Of a DNA stretch of 64,000 nucleotides, positions 21,054-32,352 are shown one piece after another; position 1 is the stretch's first letter; each line of letters begins with the position of its first letter. Below the pieces are notes generated by a model. It did no database searches. It saw only the letters and a list, made by a program, of their open reading frames with translations, and was not told where the DNA came from. The translations under genes were made by a program, and so were the position numbers. This stretch comes from Mytilus edulis (lineage: Eukaryota > Mollusca > Bivalvia > Mytilida > Mytilidae), in assembly GCF_963676685.1 (NCBI RefSeq), contig NC_092349.1:41741426-41805425 (forward strand). Direction: 5' to 3'.

Positions 21054-21359
21054 ACTAAGGTGAGCAAAATAAAGGAATATAAAGCTAAGAAACGCGGGAA
21101 GTATATATATGGAATCATCACTTTGATATTGAAATAGAAACTGTTTTCGACATGAGATTTTTATACAGAAAACTTATGAAACGGATGAAATTTATACAGA
21201 TATGAGATCAATCGATGAAATACAGTTTGCCATTTGTAGTTTCTGTCCTCCATAATTTTAATTTTCAAGTTCACTAGAAAGTTGATTTCAAGGATATGTG
21301 CGAATTTACAGAAACGACGTCCACGAATTACATGGGTATTAAAATGCACAACTACATAC

Positions 21360-21432
21360 GCCTCCGTGGCCCAATGGATAAGGCACCGGCCTCCTAAGCC
21401 GGGGATTGCGGGTTCGAGTCCCGTCGGAGGTA
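21360..21432 (+). tRNA. tRNA-Arg(CCT), unit 6 (target of the retroposon)
   Basis: The gene is complete despite the insertion. The 99-bp target duplication starts at tRNA position 23 and ends 48 bases past the gene, so the left side keeps a full tRNA with its T5 terminator and the right side gets a 5'-truncated copy. The insertion thus spares the gene. Confidence 0.95.
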
Positions 21433-21480
21433 GACAATTTTTACTAGCGTTACAACATATTCTGCCTAAATGCACTTTTT
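21382..21480. repeat. 99-bp target site duplication, left copy
   Basis: It runs from GGCACCGGCC in the tRNA to TAAATGCACTTTTT in the 3' spacer, and is repeated at 23,239-23,337 on the other side of the insert. The boundary at the poly(A) end is uncertain by two A. Confidence 0.85.
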
Positions 21481-21718
21481 TTATGGTGGTCGAGTGGACC
21501 TTTAATTGACTGGACGTGTTGTTTATGTCTAAGGAAAAATTACTATGTTATAAGTGATTGCTCGGATTTCCAAGCGTATTTTTGGAATATAAACATTCTA
21601 ACTTGTATCAGAAGTAAGTTGTTTTCTTTAATTATGACAAAACTGTCGTTTGTAATGTTTTACGTATTTGTAAACATTGTCGTATAGAAAGAGGCCACCG
21701 AAGGTGAATTGTTTTATA

Positions 21719-22651
21719 ATGGAGAGACTTCCATCTTTATTGATGAGCACCATAGAAAACGCTTGTGAACAATTTAGAAATATAACATTTACCGTGCATG
21801 GTGAAAATGACAGAGCACGTATTTCTATCATGTTTTCAAATGAAGATAACAATAAAAGTAAACGAAAGTCTAATTCAACTGTCAATCGTGACAAAAAACG
21901 TATGAAGGAATATAACAATATTGTTGATAGTGTTTCTAATATTGAAAAACATACCGAAGTGATTCATTTGAATAGTGCATTTGAAACAAATCAAATACGG
22001 GACGAAACGGTAGCAACAAATACATCAGATATAATGGACATTGAAGAGAACCCGTCTGAGGCCTCCACTACTGCATGTACAGGTAACATTGAAACCGGTA
22101 TAGAACGTCCAAATATAGAACTGTGTTCAATCGATACAGGTAAAGAATGTTCTGTGTCATTGAATAGTGAAATAAACAATGTAAATAAAAACAAACGTGG
22201 ATTATCCATTGACATAATTGAAAAGGATAAATGTAAAACAAAAGGAAATGTACTTTCAGAATTTCCGCCGCTTAGGAAAGTAAATTACAGTGATATTCTA
22301 TCTGTTACATCTCAACGCGATAGAATGGTAGAACAAAAGGACAAAAGTAAACAAACATTTCCGTCAAATATTGCAACTGATATTAAGTTAATTCCAAAAT
22401 TTGTTTTGAAACAATCAGGAGGTCGCAACGAAATATTGATCGGAAAAACATTGAGGAATCGTCTGATATTGTATCATATAGATGATAAAGAATTTGAAAT
22501 ACTCGATTGCAGTGACCGAGGGTTCTATAAATTTAACAAAGTGTTGACTGAAGATTTCCGTGATGTAAGAACTATACCAAAACTGATGACTGATGATGTG
22601 AGAAAAGGACTAGATGAGATGATAGAATTTGCGACAAATAAAAAACTTTAA
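21719..22651 (+). CDS. Unknown 310-residue protein of the retroposon
   Basis: I do not recognise the family. The frame is uninterrupted from ATG 21,719 to TAA 22,651; it stays open further upstream to 21,677, but without an ATG. Residues about 1-40 could form a small alpha-beta unit (NITFTVHGENDRARISIMF). Residues 46-63 are strongly basic (KSKRK, then RDKKRMK), like a bipartite nuclear localisation signal. Residues about 70-215 are acidic, Ser/Thr/Asn-rich and probably disordered. Residues about 220-310 look folded (KFVLKQSGGRNEILIGK, LILYHIDDKEFEILDCSDRG, then a charged helix to the end). No signal peptide, membrane segment, zinc knuckle or RT motif is visible. It may be an ORF1-like RNA-binding protein or a host nuclear protein copied as a retrogene; neither can be decided from sequence alone. 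Confidence 0.7.
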   Translation: MERLPSLLMSTIENACEQFRNITFTVHGENDRARISIMFSNEDNNKSKRKSNSTVNRDKKRMKEYNNIVDSVSNIEKHTEVIHLNSAFETNQIRDETVATNTSDIMDIEENPSEASTTACTGNIETGIERPNIELCSIDTGKECSVSLNSEINNVNKNKRGLSIDIIEKDKCKTKGNVLSEFPPLRKVNYSDILSVTSQRDRMVEQKDKSKQTFPSNIATDIKLIPKFVLKQSGGRNEILIGKTLRNRLILYHIDDKEFEILDCSDRGFYKFNKVLTEDFRDVRTIPKLMTDDVRKGLDEMIEFATNKKL

Positions 22652-23238
22652 TTGTTTTATTATTTTATTATATGTTGATTTGTAAGAGAGATAGTTTGTA
22701 TGGTGTTTGCGAGAATGGTGTGAAAAAGTTTTTCAAAATATTTTGATAATTTTTGTGCTCTGTTTGAATGTCTTAAAATAGCTGATGATTGACTCGATAT
22801 TTAATACTACGAATTTTGATTGCGTTGTGGAATGGAATCCAGCCCAGTGCGAACAATATTTCTATTGTATTATTTTTTGTCCTCCGTCGGAAAATAAGAC
22901 GTCATAATCATTTTTCACTCTAATTTTTCTTTGTATTCTGTGTAAGCTTTTTATCAATTTGAATGTATGTGCTGAATGGTAGATAAGAGTGAGTTAGAAT
23001 ATAAGTATATGAATATGTTTCTATAGAATATGATATGATATCTATATATGAGTATATAGTCATGCAGATAATTGTGTTCGTGAGAAATATTTCACGCATA
23101 TGAATTGTAAATGTAGAATATTGAATGTTTCTTTTCAGAGAAAGGACAATAATTGATAATATTGTTTTTATTGATGTGTAATTCTGAACTGTGATATGTA
23201 AATACGATGTTTGATTATAATAAAGATAAAAAAAAAAA
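22652..23238 (+). other. 3' region of the retroposon
   Basis: A 587-bp AT-rich trailer with no open frame on the sense strand, ending in AATAAA and the A tail. The antisense frame at 22,920-23,294 runs from the tRNA fragment into this trailer and is not a gene. Confidence 0.6.
23219..23224 (+). promoter_or_regulatory. Polyadenylation signal of the retroposon
   Basis: AATAAA sits only four bases before the A tail. That is unusually close for normal cleavage and polyadenylation (10-30 bases), so the tail may be templated or shortened. Confidence 0.6.
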
Positions 23239-23289
23239 GGCACCGGCCTCCTAAGCCGGGGATTGCGGGTTCGAGTCCCGTCGGAGGTA
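23239..23289 (+). pseudogene. tRNA-Arg fragment created by the retroposon insertion
   Basis: Positions 23-73 of the tRNA are present with an intact B box and T5 terminator; the acceptor 5' strand, D-arm and A box are replaced by the retroposon's A tail. It cannot fold as a tRNA. Confidence 0.92.
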
Positions 23290-23337
23290 GACAATTTTTA
23301 CTAGCGTTACAACATATTCTGCCTAAATGCACTTTTT
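23239..23337. repeat. 99-bp target site duplication, right copy
   Basis: I see no mismatch to 21,382-21,480, consistent with a recent insertion. Confidence 0.85.
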
Positions 23338-23799
23338 CACAAAGATCCGTTGAAAAAAATGCTGTTATTGTAGCTACATAATGGCATTTGAAATTAATTT
23401 TGTGCTTCGAAAGACTTACCAAACATGCAGCCATAACCTTTCAGCGTCCTCGAATTCACCCTAGCGTCGCTATGACAATATTCGACAATGGAGAGGATCG
23501 ACGTACTTCCTTGTGAAGTCAGACTTCAGTCAAAGCGCAAATTAACGATTGTAAACTGAAAATTTCGTGTTTTTTCCTAATTTGACAAATTTACCGGTAA
23601 AGTTATATTCGTTCGTTACGACTTGTAGTGACTTAGGAATTCGTCTGTCGACCTTTTTATAACAGTTTTATCAAGGTAAATATGAACATGCCGCGGGACA
23701 AAATAAAATGAAGGTCCCGGGAAAATGAAAATAAGAGGACAGGTGAAGGAGCTAGAAGAAGATATATAGGAACACACAGAGAAAATTATAAAAAGGAAT

Positions 23800-23917
23800 G
23801 TCTACAACACCCGGTATTCCCAGGCGGTCACCCATCCAAGTACTAACCGAGCTCGACGCTGCTTAACTGCGGTGATCGGACGAGAACCGGTGTTTTCAGC
23901 GTGATATGGTCGTAGAC
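23800..23917 (-). rRNA. 5S ribosomal RNA, unit 7
   Basis: Unchanged gene; first complete 5S to the right of the retroposon. Confidence 0.96.
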
Positions 23918-24223
23918 ACTAAGGTGAGCAAAATAAAGGAATATAAAGCTAAGAAACGCGGGAAGTATATATATGGAATCATCACTTTGATATTGAAATA
24001 GAAACTGTTTTCGACATGAGATTTTTATACAGAAAACTTATGAAACGGATGAAATTTATACAGATATGAGATCAATCGATGAAATACAGTTTGCCATTTG
24101 TAGTTTCTGTCCTCCATAATTTTAATTTTCAAGTTCACTAGAAAGTTGATTTCAAGGATATGTGCGAATTTACAGAAACGACGTCCACGAATTACATGGG
24201 TATTAAAATGCACAACTACATAC

Positions 24224-24296
24224 GCCTCCGTGGCCCAATGGATAAGGCACCGGCCTCCTAAGCCGGGGATTGCGGGTTCGAGTCCCGTCGGAGGTA
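24224..24296 (+). tRNA. tRNA-Arg(CCT), unit 7
   Basis: Intact. Carries the T variant upstream and the TGGCATTT variant downstream, as in unit 5. Confidence 0.96.
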
Positions 24297-24806
24297 GACA
24301 ATTTTTACTAGCGTTACAACATATTCTGCCTAAATGCACTTTTTCACAAAGATCCGTTGAAAAAAATGCTGTTATTGTAGCTACATAATGGCATTTGAAA
24401 TTAATTTTGTGCTTCGAAAGACTTACCAAACATGCAGCCATAACCTTTCAGCGTCCTCGAATTCACCCTAGCGTCGCTATGACAATATTCGACAATGGAG
24501 AGGATCGACGTACTTCCTTGTGAAGTCAGACTTCAGTCAAAGCGCAAATTAACGATTGTAAACTGAAAATTTCGTGTTTTTTCCTAATTTGACAAATTTA
24601 CCGGTAAAGTTATATTCGTTCGTTACGACTTGTAGTGACTTAGGAATTCGTCTGTCGACCTTTTTATAACAGTTTTATCAAGGTAAATATGAACATGCCG
24701 CGGGACAAAATAAAATGAAGGTCCCGGGAAAATGAAAATAAGAGGACAGGTGAAGGAGCTAGAAGAAGATATATAGGAACACACAGAGAAAATTATAAAA
24801 AGGAAT

Positions 24807-24924
24807 GTCTACAACACCCGGTATTCCCAGGCGGTCACCCATCCAAGTACTAACCGAGCTCGACGCTGCTTAACTGCGGTGATCGGACGAGAACCGGTGT
24901 TTTCAGCGTGATATGGTCGTAGAC
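24807..24924 (-). rRNA. 5S ribosomal RNA, unit 8
   Basis: Unchanged gene. Confidence 0.96.
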
Positions 24925-25230
24925 ACTAAGGTGAGCAAAATAAAGGAATATAAAGCTAAGAAACGCGGGAAGTATATATATGGAATCATCACTTTGATAT
25001 TGAAATAGAAACTGTTTTCGACATGAGATTTTTATACAGAAAACTTATGAAACGGATGAAATTTATACAGATATGAGATCAATCGATGAAATACAGTTTG
25101 CCATTTGTAGTTTCTGTCCTCCATAATTTCAATTTTCAAGTTCACTAGAAAGTTGATTTCAAGGATATGTGCGAATTTACAGAAACGACGTCCACGAATT
25201 ACATGGGTATTAAAATGCACAACTACATAC

Positions 25231-25303
25231 GCCTCCGTGGCCCAATGGATAAGGCACCGGCCTCCTAAGCCGGGGATTGCGGGTTCGAGTCCCGTCGGAG
25301 GTA
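25231..25303 (+). tRNA. tRNA-Arg(CCT), unit 8
   Basis: Intact. Has the C variant upstream and CGGCATTT downstream, unlike units 7 and 9 on either side, so variants are interleaved here. Confidence 0.96.
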
Positions 25304-25813
25304 GACAATTTTTACTAGCGTTACAACATATTCTGCCTAAATGCACTTTTTCACAAAGATCCGTTGAAAAAAATGCTGTTATTGTAGCTACATAACGGCA
25401 TTTGAAATTAATTTTGTGCTTCGAAAGACTTACCAAACATGCAGCCATAACCTTTCAGCGTCCTCGAATTCACCCTAGCGTCGCTATGACAATATTCGAC
25501 AATGGAGAGGATCGACGTACTTCCTTGTGAAGTCAGACTTCAGTCAAAGCGCAAATTAACGATTGTAAACTGAAAATTTCGTGTTTTTTCCTAATTTGAC
25601 AAATTTACCGGTAAAGTTATATTCGTTCGTTACGACTTGTAGTGACTTAGGAATTCGTCTGTCGACCTTTTTATAACAGTTTTATCAAGGTAAATATGAA
25701 CATGCCGCGGGACAAAATAAAATGAAGGTCCCGGGAAAATGAAAATAAGAGGACAGGTGAAGGAGCTAGAAGAAGATATATAGGAACACACAGAGAAAAT
25801 TATAAAAAGGAAT

Positions 25814-25931
25814 GTCTACAACACCCGGTATTCCCAGGCGGTCACCCATCCAAGTACTAACCGAGCTCGACGCTGCTTAACTGCGGTGATCGGACGAGAA
25901 CCGGTGTTTTCAGCGTGATATGGTCGTAGAC
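25814..25931 (-). rRNA. 5S ribosomal RNA, unit 9
   Basis: Unchanged gene. Confidence 0.96.
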
Positions 25932-26237
25932 ACTAAGGTGAGCAAAATAAAGGAATATAAAGCTAAGAAACGCGGGAAGTATATATATGGAATCATCACT
26001 TTGATATTGAAATAGAAACTGTTTTCGACATGAGATTTTTATACAGAAAACTTATGAAACGGATGAAATTTATACAGATATGAGATCAATCGATGAAATA
26101 CAGTTTGCCATTTGTAGTTTCTGTCCTCCATAATTTTAATTTTCAAGTTCACTAGAAAGTTGATTTCAAGGATATGTGCGAATTTACAGAAACGACGTCC
26201 ACGAATTACATGGGTATTAAAATGCACAACTACATAC

Positions 26238-26310
26238 GCCTCCGTGGCCCAATGGATAAGGCACCGGCCTCCTAAGCCGGGGATTGCGGGTTCGAGTCCC
26301 GTCGGAGGTA
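26238..26310 (+). tRNA. tRNA-Arg(CCT), unit 9
   Basis: Intact. Last unit with the T/TGGCATTT variant pair. Confidence 0.96.
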
Positions 26311-26820
26311 GACAATTTTTACTAGCGTTACAACATATTCTGCCTAAATGCACTTTTTCACAAAGATCCGTTGAAAAAAATGCTGTTATTGTAGCTACAT
26401 AATGGCATTTGAAATTAATTTTGTGCTTCGAAAGACTTACCAAACATGCAGCCATAACCTTTCAGCGTCCTCGAATTCACCCTAGCGTCGCTATGACAAT
26501 ATTCGACAATGGAGAGGATCGACGTACTTCCTTGTGAAGTCAGACTTCAGTCAAAGCGCAAATTAACGATTGTAAACTGAAAATTTCGTGTTTTTTCCTA
26601 ATTTGACAAATTTACCGGTAAAGTTATATTCGTTCGTTACGACTTGTAGTGACTTAGGAATTCGTCTGTCGACCTTTTTATAACAGTTTTATCAAGGTAA
26701 ATATGAACATGCCGCGGGACAAAATAAAATGAAGGTCCCGGGAAAATGAAAATAAGAGGACAGGTGAAGGAGCTAGAAGAAGATATATAGGAACACACAG
26801 AGAAAATTATAAAAAGGAAT

Positions 26821-26938
26821 GTCTACAACACCCGGTATTCCCAGGCGGTCACCCATCCAAGTACTAACCGAGCTCGACGCTGCTTAACTGCGGTGATCGG
26901 ACGAGAACCGGTGTTTTCAGCGTGATATGGTCGTAGAC
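26821..26938 (-). rRNA. 5S ribosomal RNA, unit 10
   Basis: Unchanged gene. Confidence 0.96.
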
Positions 26939-27244
26939 ACTAAGGTGAGCAAAATAAAGGAATATAAAGCTAAGAAACGCGGGAAGTATATATATGGAAT
27001 CATCACTTTGATATTGAAATAGAAACTGTTTTCGACATGAGATTTTTATACAGAAAACTTATGAAACGGATGAAATTTATACAGATATGAGATCAATCGA
27101 TGAAATACAGTTTGCCATTTGTAGTTTCTGTCCTCCATAATTTCAATTTTCAAGTTCACTAGAAAGTTGATTTCAAGGATATGTGCGAATTTACAGAAAC
27201 GACGTCCACGAATTACATGGGTATTAAAATGCACAACTACATAC

Positions 27245-27317
27245 GCCTCCGTGGCCCAATGGATAAGGCACCGGCCTCCTAAGCCGGGGATTGCGGGTTC
27301 GAGTCCCGTCGGAGGTA
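27245..27317 (+). tRNA. tRNA-Arg(CCT), unit 10
   Basis: Intact; start of the homogenised interior form (C variant, CGGCATTT). Confidence 0.96.
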
Positions 27318-27827
27318 GACAATTTTTACTAGCGTTACAACATATTCTGCCTAAATGCACTTTTTCACAAAGATCCGTTGAAAAAAATGCTGTTATTGTA
27401 GCTACATAACGGCATTTGAAATTAATTTTGTGCTTCGAAAGACTTACCAAACATGCAGCCATAACCTTTCAGCGTCCTCGAATTCACCCTAGCGTCGCTA
27501 TGACAATATTCGACAATGGAGAGGATCGACGTACTTCCTTGTGAAGTCAGACTTCAGTCAAAGCGCAAATTAACGATTGTAAACTGAAAATTTCGTGTTT
27601 TTTCCTAATTTGACAAATTTACCGGTAAAGTTATATTCGTTCGTTACGACTTGTAGTGACTTAGGAATTCGTCTGTCGACCTTTTTATAACAGTTTTATC
27701 AAGGTAAATATGAACATGCCGCGGGACAAAATAAAATGAAGGTCCCGGGAAAATGAAAATAAGAGGACAGGTGAAGGAGCTAGAAGAAGATATATAGGAA
27801 CACACAGAGAAAATTATAAAAAGGAAT

Positions 27828-27945
27828 GTCTACAACACCCGGTATTCCCAGGCGGTCACCCATCCAAGTACTAACCGAGCTCGACGCTGCTTAACTGCGG
27901 TGATCGGACGAGAACCGGTGTTTTCAGCGTGATATGGTCGTAGAC
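27828..27945 (-). rRNA. 5S ribosomal RNA, unit 11
   Basis: Unchanged gene, interior form. Confidence 0.96.
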
Positions 27946-28251
27946 ACTAAGGTGAGCAAAATAAAGGAATATAAAGCTAAGAAACGCGGGAAGTATATAT
28001 ATGGAATCATCACTTTGATATTGAAATAGAAACTGTTTTCGACATGAGATTTTTATACAGAAAACTTATGAAACGGATGAAATTTATACAGATATGAGAT
28101 CAATCGATGAAATACAGTTTGCCATTTGTAGTTTCTGTCCTCCATAATTTCAATTTTCAAGTTCACTAGAAAGTTGATTTCAAGGATATGTGCGAATTTA
28201 CAGAAACGACGTCCACGAATTACATGGGTATTAAAATGCACAACTACATAC

Positions 28252-28324
28252 GCCTCCGTGGCCCAATGGATAAGGCACCGGCCTCCTAAGCCGGGGATTG
28301 CGGGTTCGAGTCCCGTCGGAGGTA
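28252..28324 (+). tRNA. tRNA-Arg(CCT), unit 11
   Basis: Intact, interior form. Confidence 0.96.
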
Positions 28325-28834
28325 GACAATTTTTACTAGCGTTACAACATATTCTGCCTAAATGCACTTTTTCACAAAGATCCGTTGAAAAAAATGCTGT
28401 TATTGTAGCTACATAACGGCATTTGAAATTAATTTTGTGCTTCGAAAGACTTACCAAACATGCAGCCATAACCTTTCAGCGTCCTCGAATTCACCCTAGC
28501 GTCGCTATGACAATATTCGACAATGGAGAGGATCGACGTACTTCCTTGTGAAGTCAGACTTCAGTCAAAGCGCAAATTAACGATTGTAAACTGAAAATTT
28601 CGTGTTTTTTCCTAATTTGACAAATTTACCGGTAAAGTTATATTCGTTCGTTACGACTTGTAGTGACTTAGGAATTCGTCTGTCGACCTTTTTATAACAG
28701 TTTTATCAAGGTAAATATGAACATGCCGCGGGACAAAATAAAATGAAGGTCCCGGGAAAATGAAAATAAGAGGACAGGTGAAGGAGCTAGAAGAAGATAT
28801 ATAGGAACACACAGAGAAAATTATAAAAAGGAAT

Positions 28835-28952
28835 GTCTACAACACCCGGTATTCCCAGGCGGTCACCCATCCAAGTACTAACCGAGCTCGACGCTGCTTA
28901 ACTGCGGTGATCGGACGAGAACCGGTGTTTTCAGCGTGATATGGTCGTAGAC
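28835..28952 (-). rRNA. 5S ribosomal RNA, unit 12
   Basis: Unchanged gene. The divergent spacer has a private change, CACTTTTATATTG instead of CACTTTGATATTG, near 29,022. Confidence 0.96.
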
Positions 28953-29258
28953 ACTAAGGTGAGCAAAATAAAGGAATATAAAGCTAAGAAACGCGGGAAG
29001 TATATATATGGAATCATCACTTTTATATTGAAATAGAAACTGTTTTCGACATGAGATTTTTATACAGAAAACTTATGAAACGGATGAAATTTATACAGAT
29101 ATGAGATCAATCGATGAAATACAGTTTGCCATTTGTAGTTTCTGTCCTCCATAATTTCAATTTTCAAGTTCACTAGAAAGTTGATTTCAAGGATATGTGC
29201 GAATTTACAGAAACGACGTCCACGAATTACATGGGTATTAAAATGCACAACTACATAC

Positions 29259-29331
29259 GCCTCCGTGGCCCAATGGATAAGGCACCGGCCTCCTAAGCCG
29301 GGGATTGCGGGTTCGAGTCCCGTCGGAGGTA
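29259..29331 (+). tRNA. tRNA-Arg(CCT), unit 12
   Basis: Intact; shares its upstream spacer with the private change noted for the 5S of this unit. Confidence 0.96.
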
Positions 29332-29841
29332 GACAATTTTTACTAGCGTTACAACATATTCTGCCTAAATGCACTTTTTCACAAAGATCCGTTGAAAAAA
29401 ATGCTGTTATTGTAGCTACATAACGGCATTTGAAATTAATTTTGTGCTTCGAAAGACTTACCAAACATGCAGCCATAACCTTTCAGCGTCCTCGAATTCA
29501 CCCTAGCGTCGCTATGACAATATTCGACAATGGAGAGGATCGACGTACTTCCTTGTGAAGTCAGACTTCAGTCAAAGCGCAAATTAACGATTGTAAACTG
29601 AAAATTTCGTGTTTTTTCCTAATTTGACAAATTTACCGGTAAAGTTATATTCGTTCGTTACGACTTGTAGTGACTTAGGAATTCGTCTGTCGACCTTTTT
29701 ATAACAGTTTTATCAAGGTAAATATGAACATGCCGCGGGACAAAATAAAATGAAGGTCCCGGGAAAATGAAAATAAGAGGACAGGTGAAGGAGCTAGAAG
29801 AAGATATATAGGAACACACAGAGAAAATTATAAAAAGGAAT

Positions 29842-29959
29842 GTCTACAACACCCGGTATTCCCAGGCGGTCACCCATCCAAGTACTAACCGAGCTCGACG
29901 CTGCTTAACTGCGGTGATCGGACGAGAACCGGTGTTTTCAGCGTGATATGGTCGTAGAC
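29842..29959 (-). rRNA. 5S ribosomal RNA, unit 13
   Basis: Unchanged gene, interior form. Confidence 0.96.
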
Positions 29960-30265
29960 ACTAAGGTGAGCAAAATAAAGGAATATAAAGCTAAGAAACG
30001 CGGGAAGTATATATATGGAATCATCACTTTGATATTGAAATAGAAACTGTTTTCGACATGAGATTTTTATACAGAAAACTTATGAAACGGATGAAATTTA
30101 TACAGATATGAGATCAATCGATGAAATACAGTTTGCCATTTGTAGTTTCTGTCCTCCATAATTTCAATTTTCAAGTTCACTAGAAAGTTGATTTCAAGGA
30201 TATGTGCGAATTTACAGAAACGACGTCCACGAATTACATGGGTATTAAAATGCACAACTACATAC

Positions 30266-30338
30266 GCCTCCGTGGCCCAATGGATAAGGCACCGGCCTCC
30301 TAAGCCGGGGATTGCGGGTTCGAGTCCCGTCGGAGGTA
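30266..30338 (+). tRNA. tRNA-Arg(CCT), unit 13
   Basis: Intact, interior form. Confidence 0.96.
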
Positions 30339-30848
30339 GACAATTTTTACTAGCGTTACAACATATTCTGCCTAAATGCACTTTTTCACAAAGATCCGTT
30401 GAAAAAAATGCTGTTATTGTAGCTACATAACGGCATTTGAAATTAATTTTGTGCTTCGAAAGACTTACCAAACATGCAGCCATAACCTTTCAGCGTCCTC
30501 GAATTCACCCTAGCGTCGCTATGACAATATTCGACAATGGAGAGGATCGACGTACTTCCTTGTGAAGTCAGACTTCAGTCAAAGCGCAAATTAACGATTG
30601 TAAACTGAAAATTTCGTGTTTTTTCCTAATTTGACAAATTTACCGGTAAAGTTATATTCGTTCGTTACGACTTGTAGTGACTTAGGAATTCGTCTGTCGA
30701 CCTTTTTATAACAGTTTTATCAAGGTAAATATGAACATGCCGCGGGACAAAATAAAATGAAGGTCCCGGGAAAATGAAAATAAGAGGACAGGTGAAGGAG
30801 CTAGAAGAAGATATATAGGAACACACAGAGAAAATTATAAAAAGGAAT

Positions 30849-30966
30849 GTCTACAACACCCGGTATTCCCAGGCGGTCACCCATCCAAGTACTAACCGAG
30901 CTCGACGCTGCTTAACTGCGGTGATCGGACGAGAACCGGTGTTTTCAGCGTGATATGGTCGTAGAC
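30849..30966 (-). rRNA. 5S ribosomal RNA, unit 14
   Basis: Unchanged gene, interior form. Confidence 0.96.
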
Positions 30967-31272
30967 ACTAAGGTGAGCAAAATAAAGGAATATAAAGCTA
31001 AGAAACGCGGGAAGTATATATATGGAATCATCACTTTGATATTGAAATAGAAACTGTTTTCGACATGAGATTTTTATACAGAAAACTTATGAAACGGATG
31101 AAATTTATACAGATATGAGATCAATCGATGAAATACAGTTTGCCATTTGTAGTTTCTGTCCTCCATAATTTCAATTTTCAAGTTCACTAGAAAGTTGATT
31201 TCAAGGATATGTGCGAATTTACAGAAACGACGTCCACGAATTACATGGGTATTAAAATGCACAACTACATAC

Positions 31273-31345
31273 GCCTCCGTGGCCCAATGGATAAGGCACC
31301 GGCCTCCTAAGCCGGGGATTGCGGGTTCGAGTCCCGTCGGAGGTA
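31273..31345 (+). tRNA. tRNA-Arg(CCT), unit 14
   Basis: Intact, interior form. Confidence 0.96.
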
Positions 31346-31855
31346 GACAATTTTTACTAGCGTTACAACATATTCTGCCTAAATGCACTTTTTCACAAAG
31401 ATCCGTTGAAAAAAATGCTGTTATTGTAGCTACATAACGGCATTTGAAATTAATTTTGTGCTTCGAAAGACTTACCAAACATGCAGCCATAACCTTTCAG
31501 CGTCCTCGAATTCACCCTAGCGTCGCTATGACAATATTCGACAATGGAGAGGATCGACGTACTTCCTTGTGAAGTCAGACTTCAGTCAAAGCGCAAATTA
31601 ACGATTGTAAACTGAAAATTTCGTGTTTTTTCCTAATTTGACAAATTTACCGGTAAAGTTATATTCGTTCGTTACGACTTGTAGTGACTTAGGAATTCGT
31701 CTGTCGACCTTTTTATAACAGTTTTATCAAGGTAAATATGAACATGCCGCGGGACAAAATAAAATGAAGGTCCCGGGAAAATGAAAATAAGAGGACAGGT
31801 GAAGGAGCTAGAAGAAGATATATAGGAACACACAGAGAAAATTATAAAAAGGAAT

Positions 31856-31973
31856 GTCTACAACACCCGGTATTCCCAGGCGGTCACCCATCCAAGTACT
31901 AACCGAGCTCGACGCTGCTTAACTGCGGTGATCGGACGAGAACCGGTGTTTTCAGCGTGATATGGTCGTAGAC
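31856..31973 (-). rRNA. 5S ribosomal RNA, unit 15
   Basis: Unchanged gene, interior form. Confidence 0.96.
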
Positions 31974-32279
31974 ACTAAGGTGAGCAAAATAAAGGAATAT
32001 AAAGCTAAGAAACGCGGGAAGTATATATATGGAATCATCACTTTGATATTGAAATAGAAACTGTTTTCGACATGAGATTTTTATACAGAAAACTTATGAA
32101 ACGGATGAAATTTATACAGATATGAGATCAATCGATGAAATACAGTTTGCCATTTGTAGTTTCTGTCCTCCATAATTTCAATTTTCAAGTTCACTAGAAA
32201 GTTGATTTCAAGGATATGTGCGAATTTACAGAAACGACGTCCACGAATTACATGGGTATTAAAATGCACAACTACATAC

Positions 32280-32352
32280 GCCTCCGTGGCCCAATGGATA
32301 AGGCACCGGCCTCCTAAGCCGGGGATTGCGGGTTCGAGTCCCGTCGGAGGTA
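32280..32352 (+). tRNA. tRNA-Arg(CCT), unit 15
   Basis: Intact, interior form. Confidence 0.96.

Larger units (their letters stand above)
15570..21480. repeat. 5S rRNA / tRNA-Arg tandem array, block 1 (units 1-6)
   Basis: Units 1 and 2 are 1,003 bp because they have GAAGTATATGG; later units have GAAGTATATATATGG and are 1,007 bp. The block also carries unit-specific changes: the 5S upstream region reads GTGACTAAAA in unit 1, GTGAGTAAAA in unit 2 and GTGAGCAAAA afterwards. The 3' spacer of unit 1 has AATGAAAGTCCCGG where others have AATGAAGGTCCCGG. The block ends where the retroposon was inserted. Confidence 0.95.
21481..23238 (+). mobile_element. Poly(A)-tailed retroposon in the tRNA-Arg gene, one orphan ORF
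   Basis: A 1,758-bp insert splits array unit 6. Its 3' end has AATAAA (23,219-23,224) closely followed by an 11-base A tail (23,228-23,238), the mark of reverse-transcribed polyadenylated RNA. It has no LTRs and no terminal inverted repeats. It contains one long ORF, a 238-bp 5' leader and a 587-bp AT-rich 3' region. There is no reverse transcriptase or endonuclease, so it was mobilised in trans or is a processed transcript of a host gene. The 99-bp flanking duplication is far longer than the usual 7-20 bp for LINE-type insertion. Very long duplications are known for a few rDNA-targeting non-LTR elements (R9 of rotifers, 126 bp). It could be a non-autonomous, tRNA-targeting element or a one-off retrocopy. 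Confidence 0.82.

Noticed and set aside
22879-22892. CCTCCGTCGG in the retroposon trailer, considered as a match to the tRNA-Arg target
   Set aside because: The tRNA has CCGTCGGAGG, so only a partial overlap in a different order exists; too short to mean target recognition.
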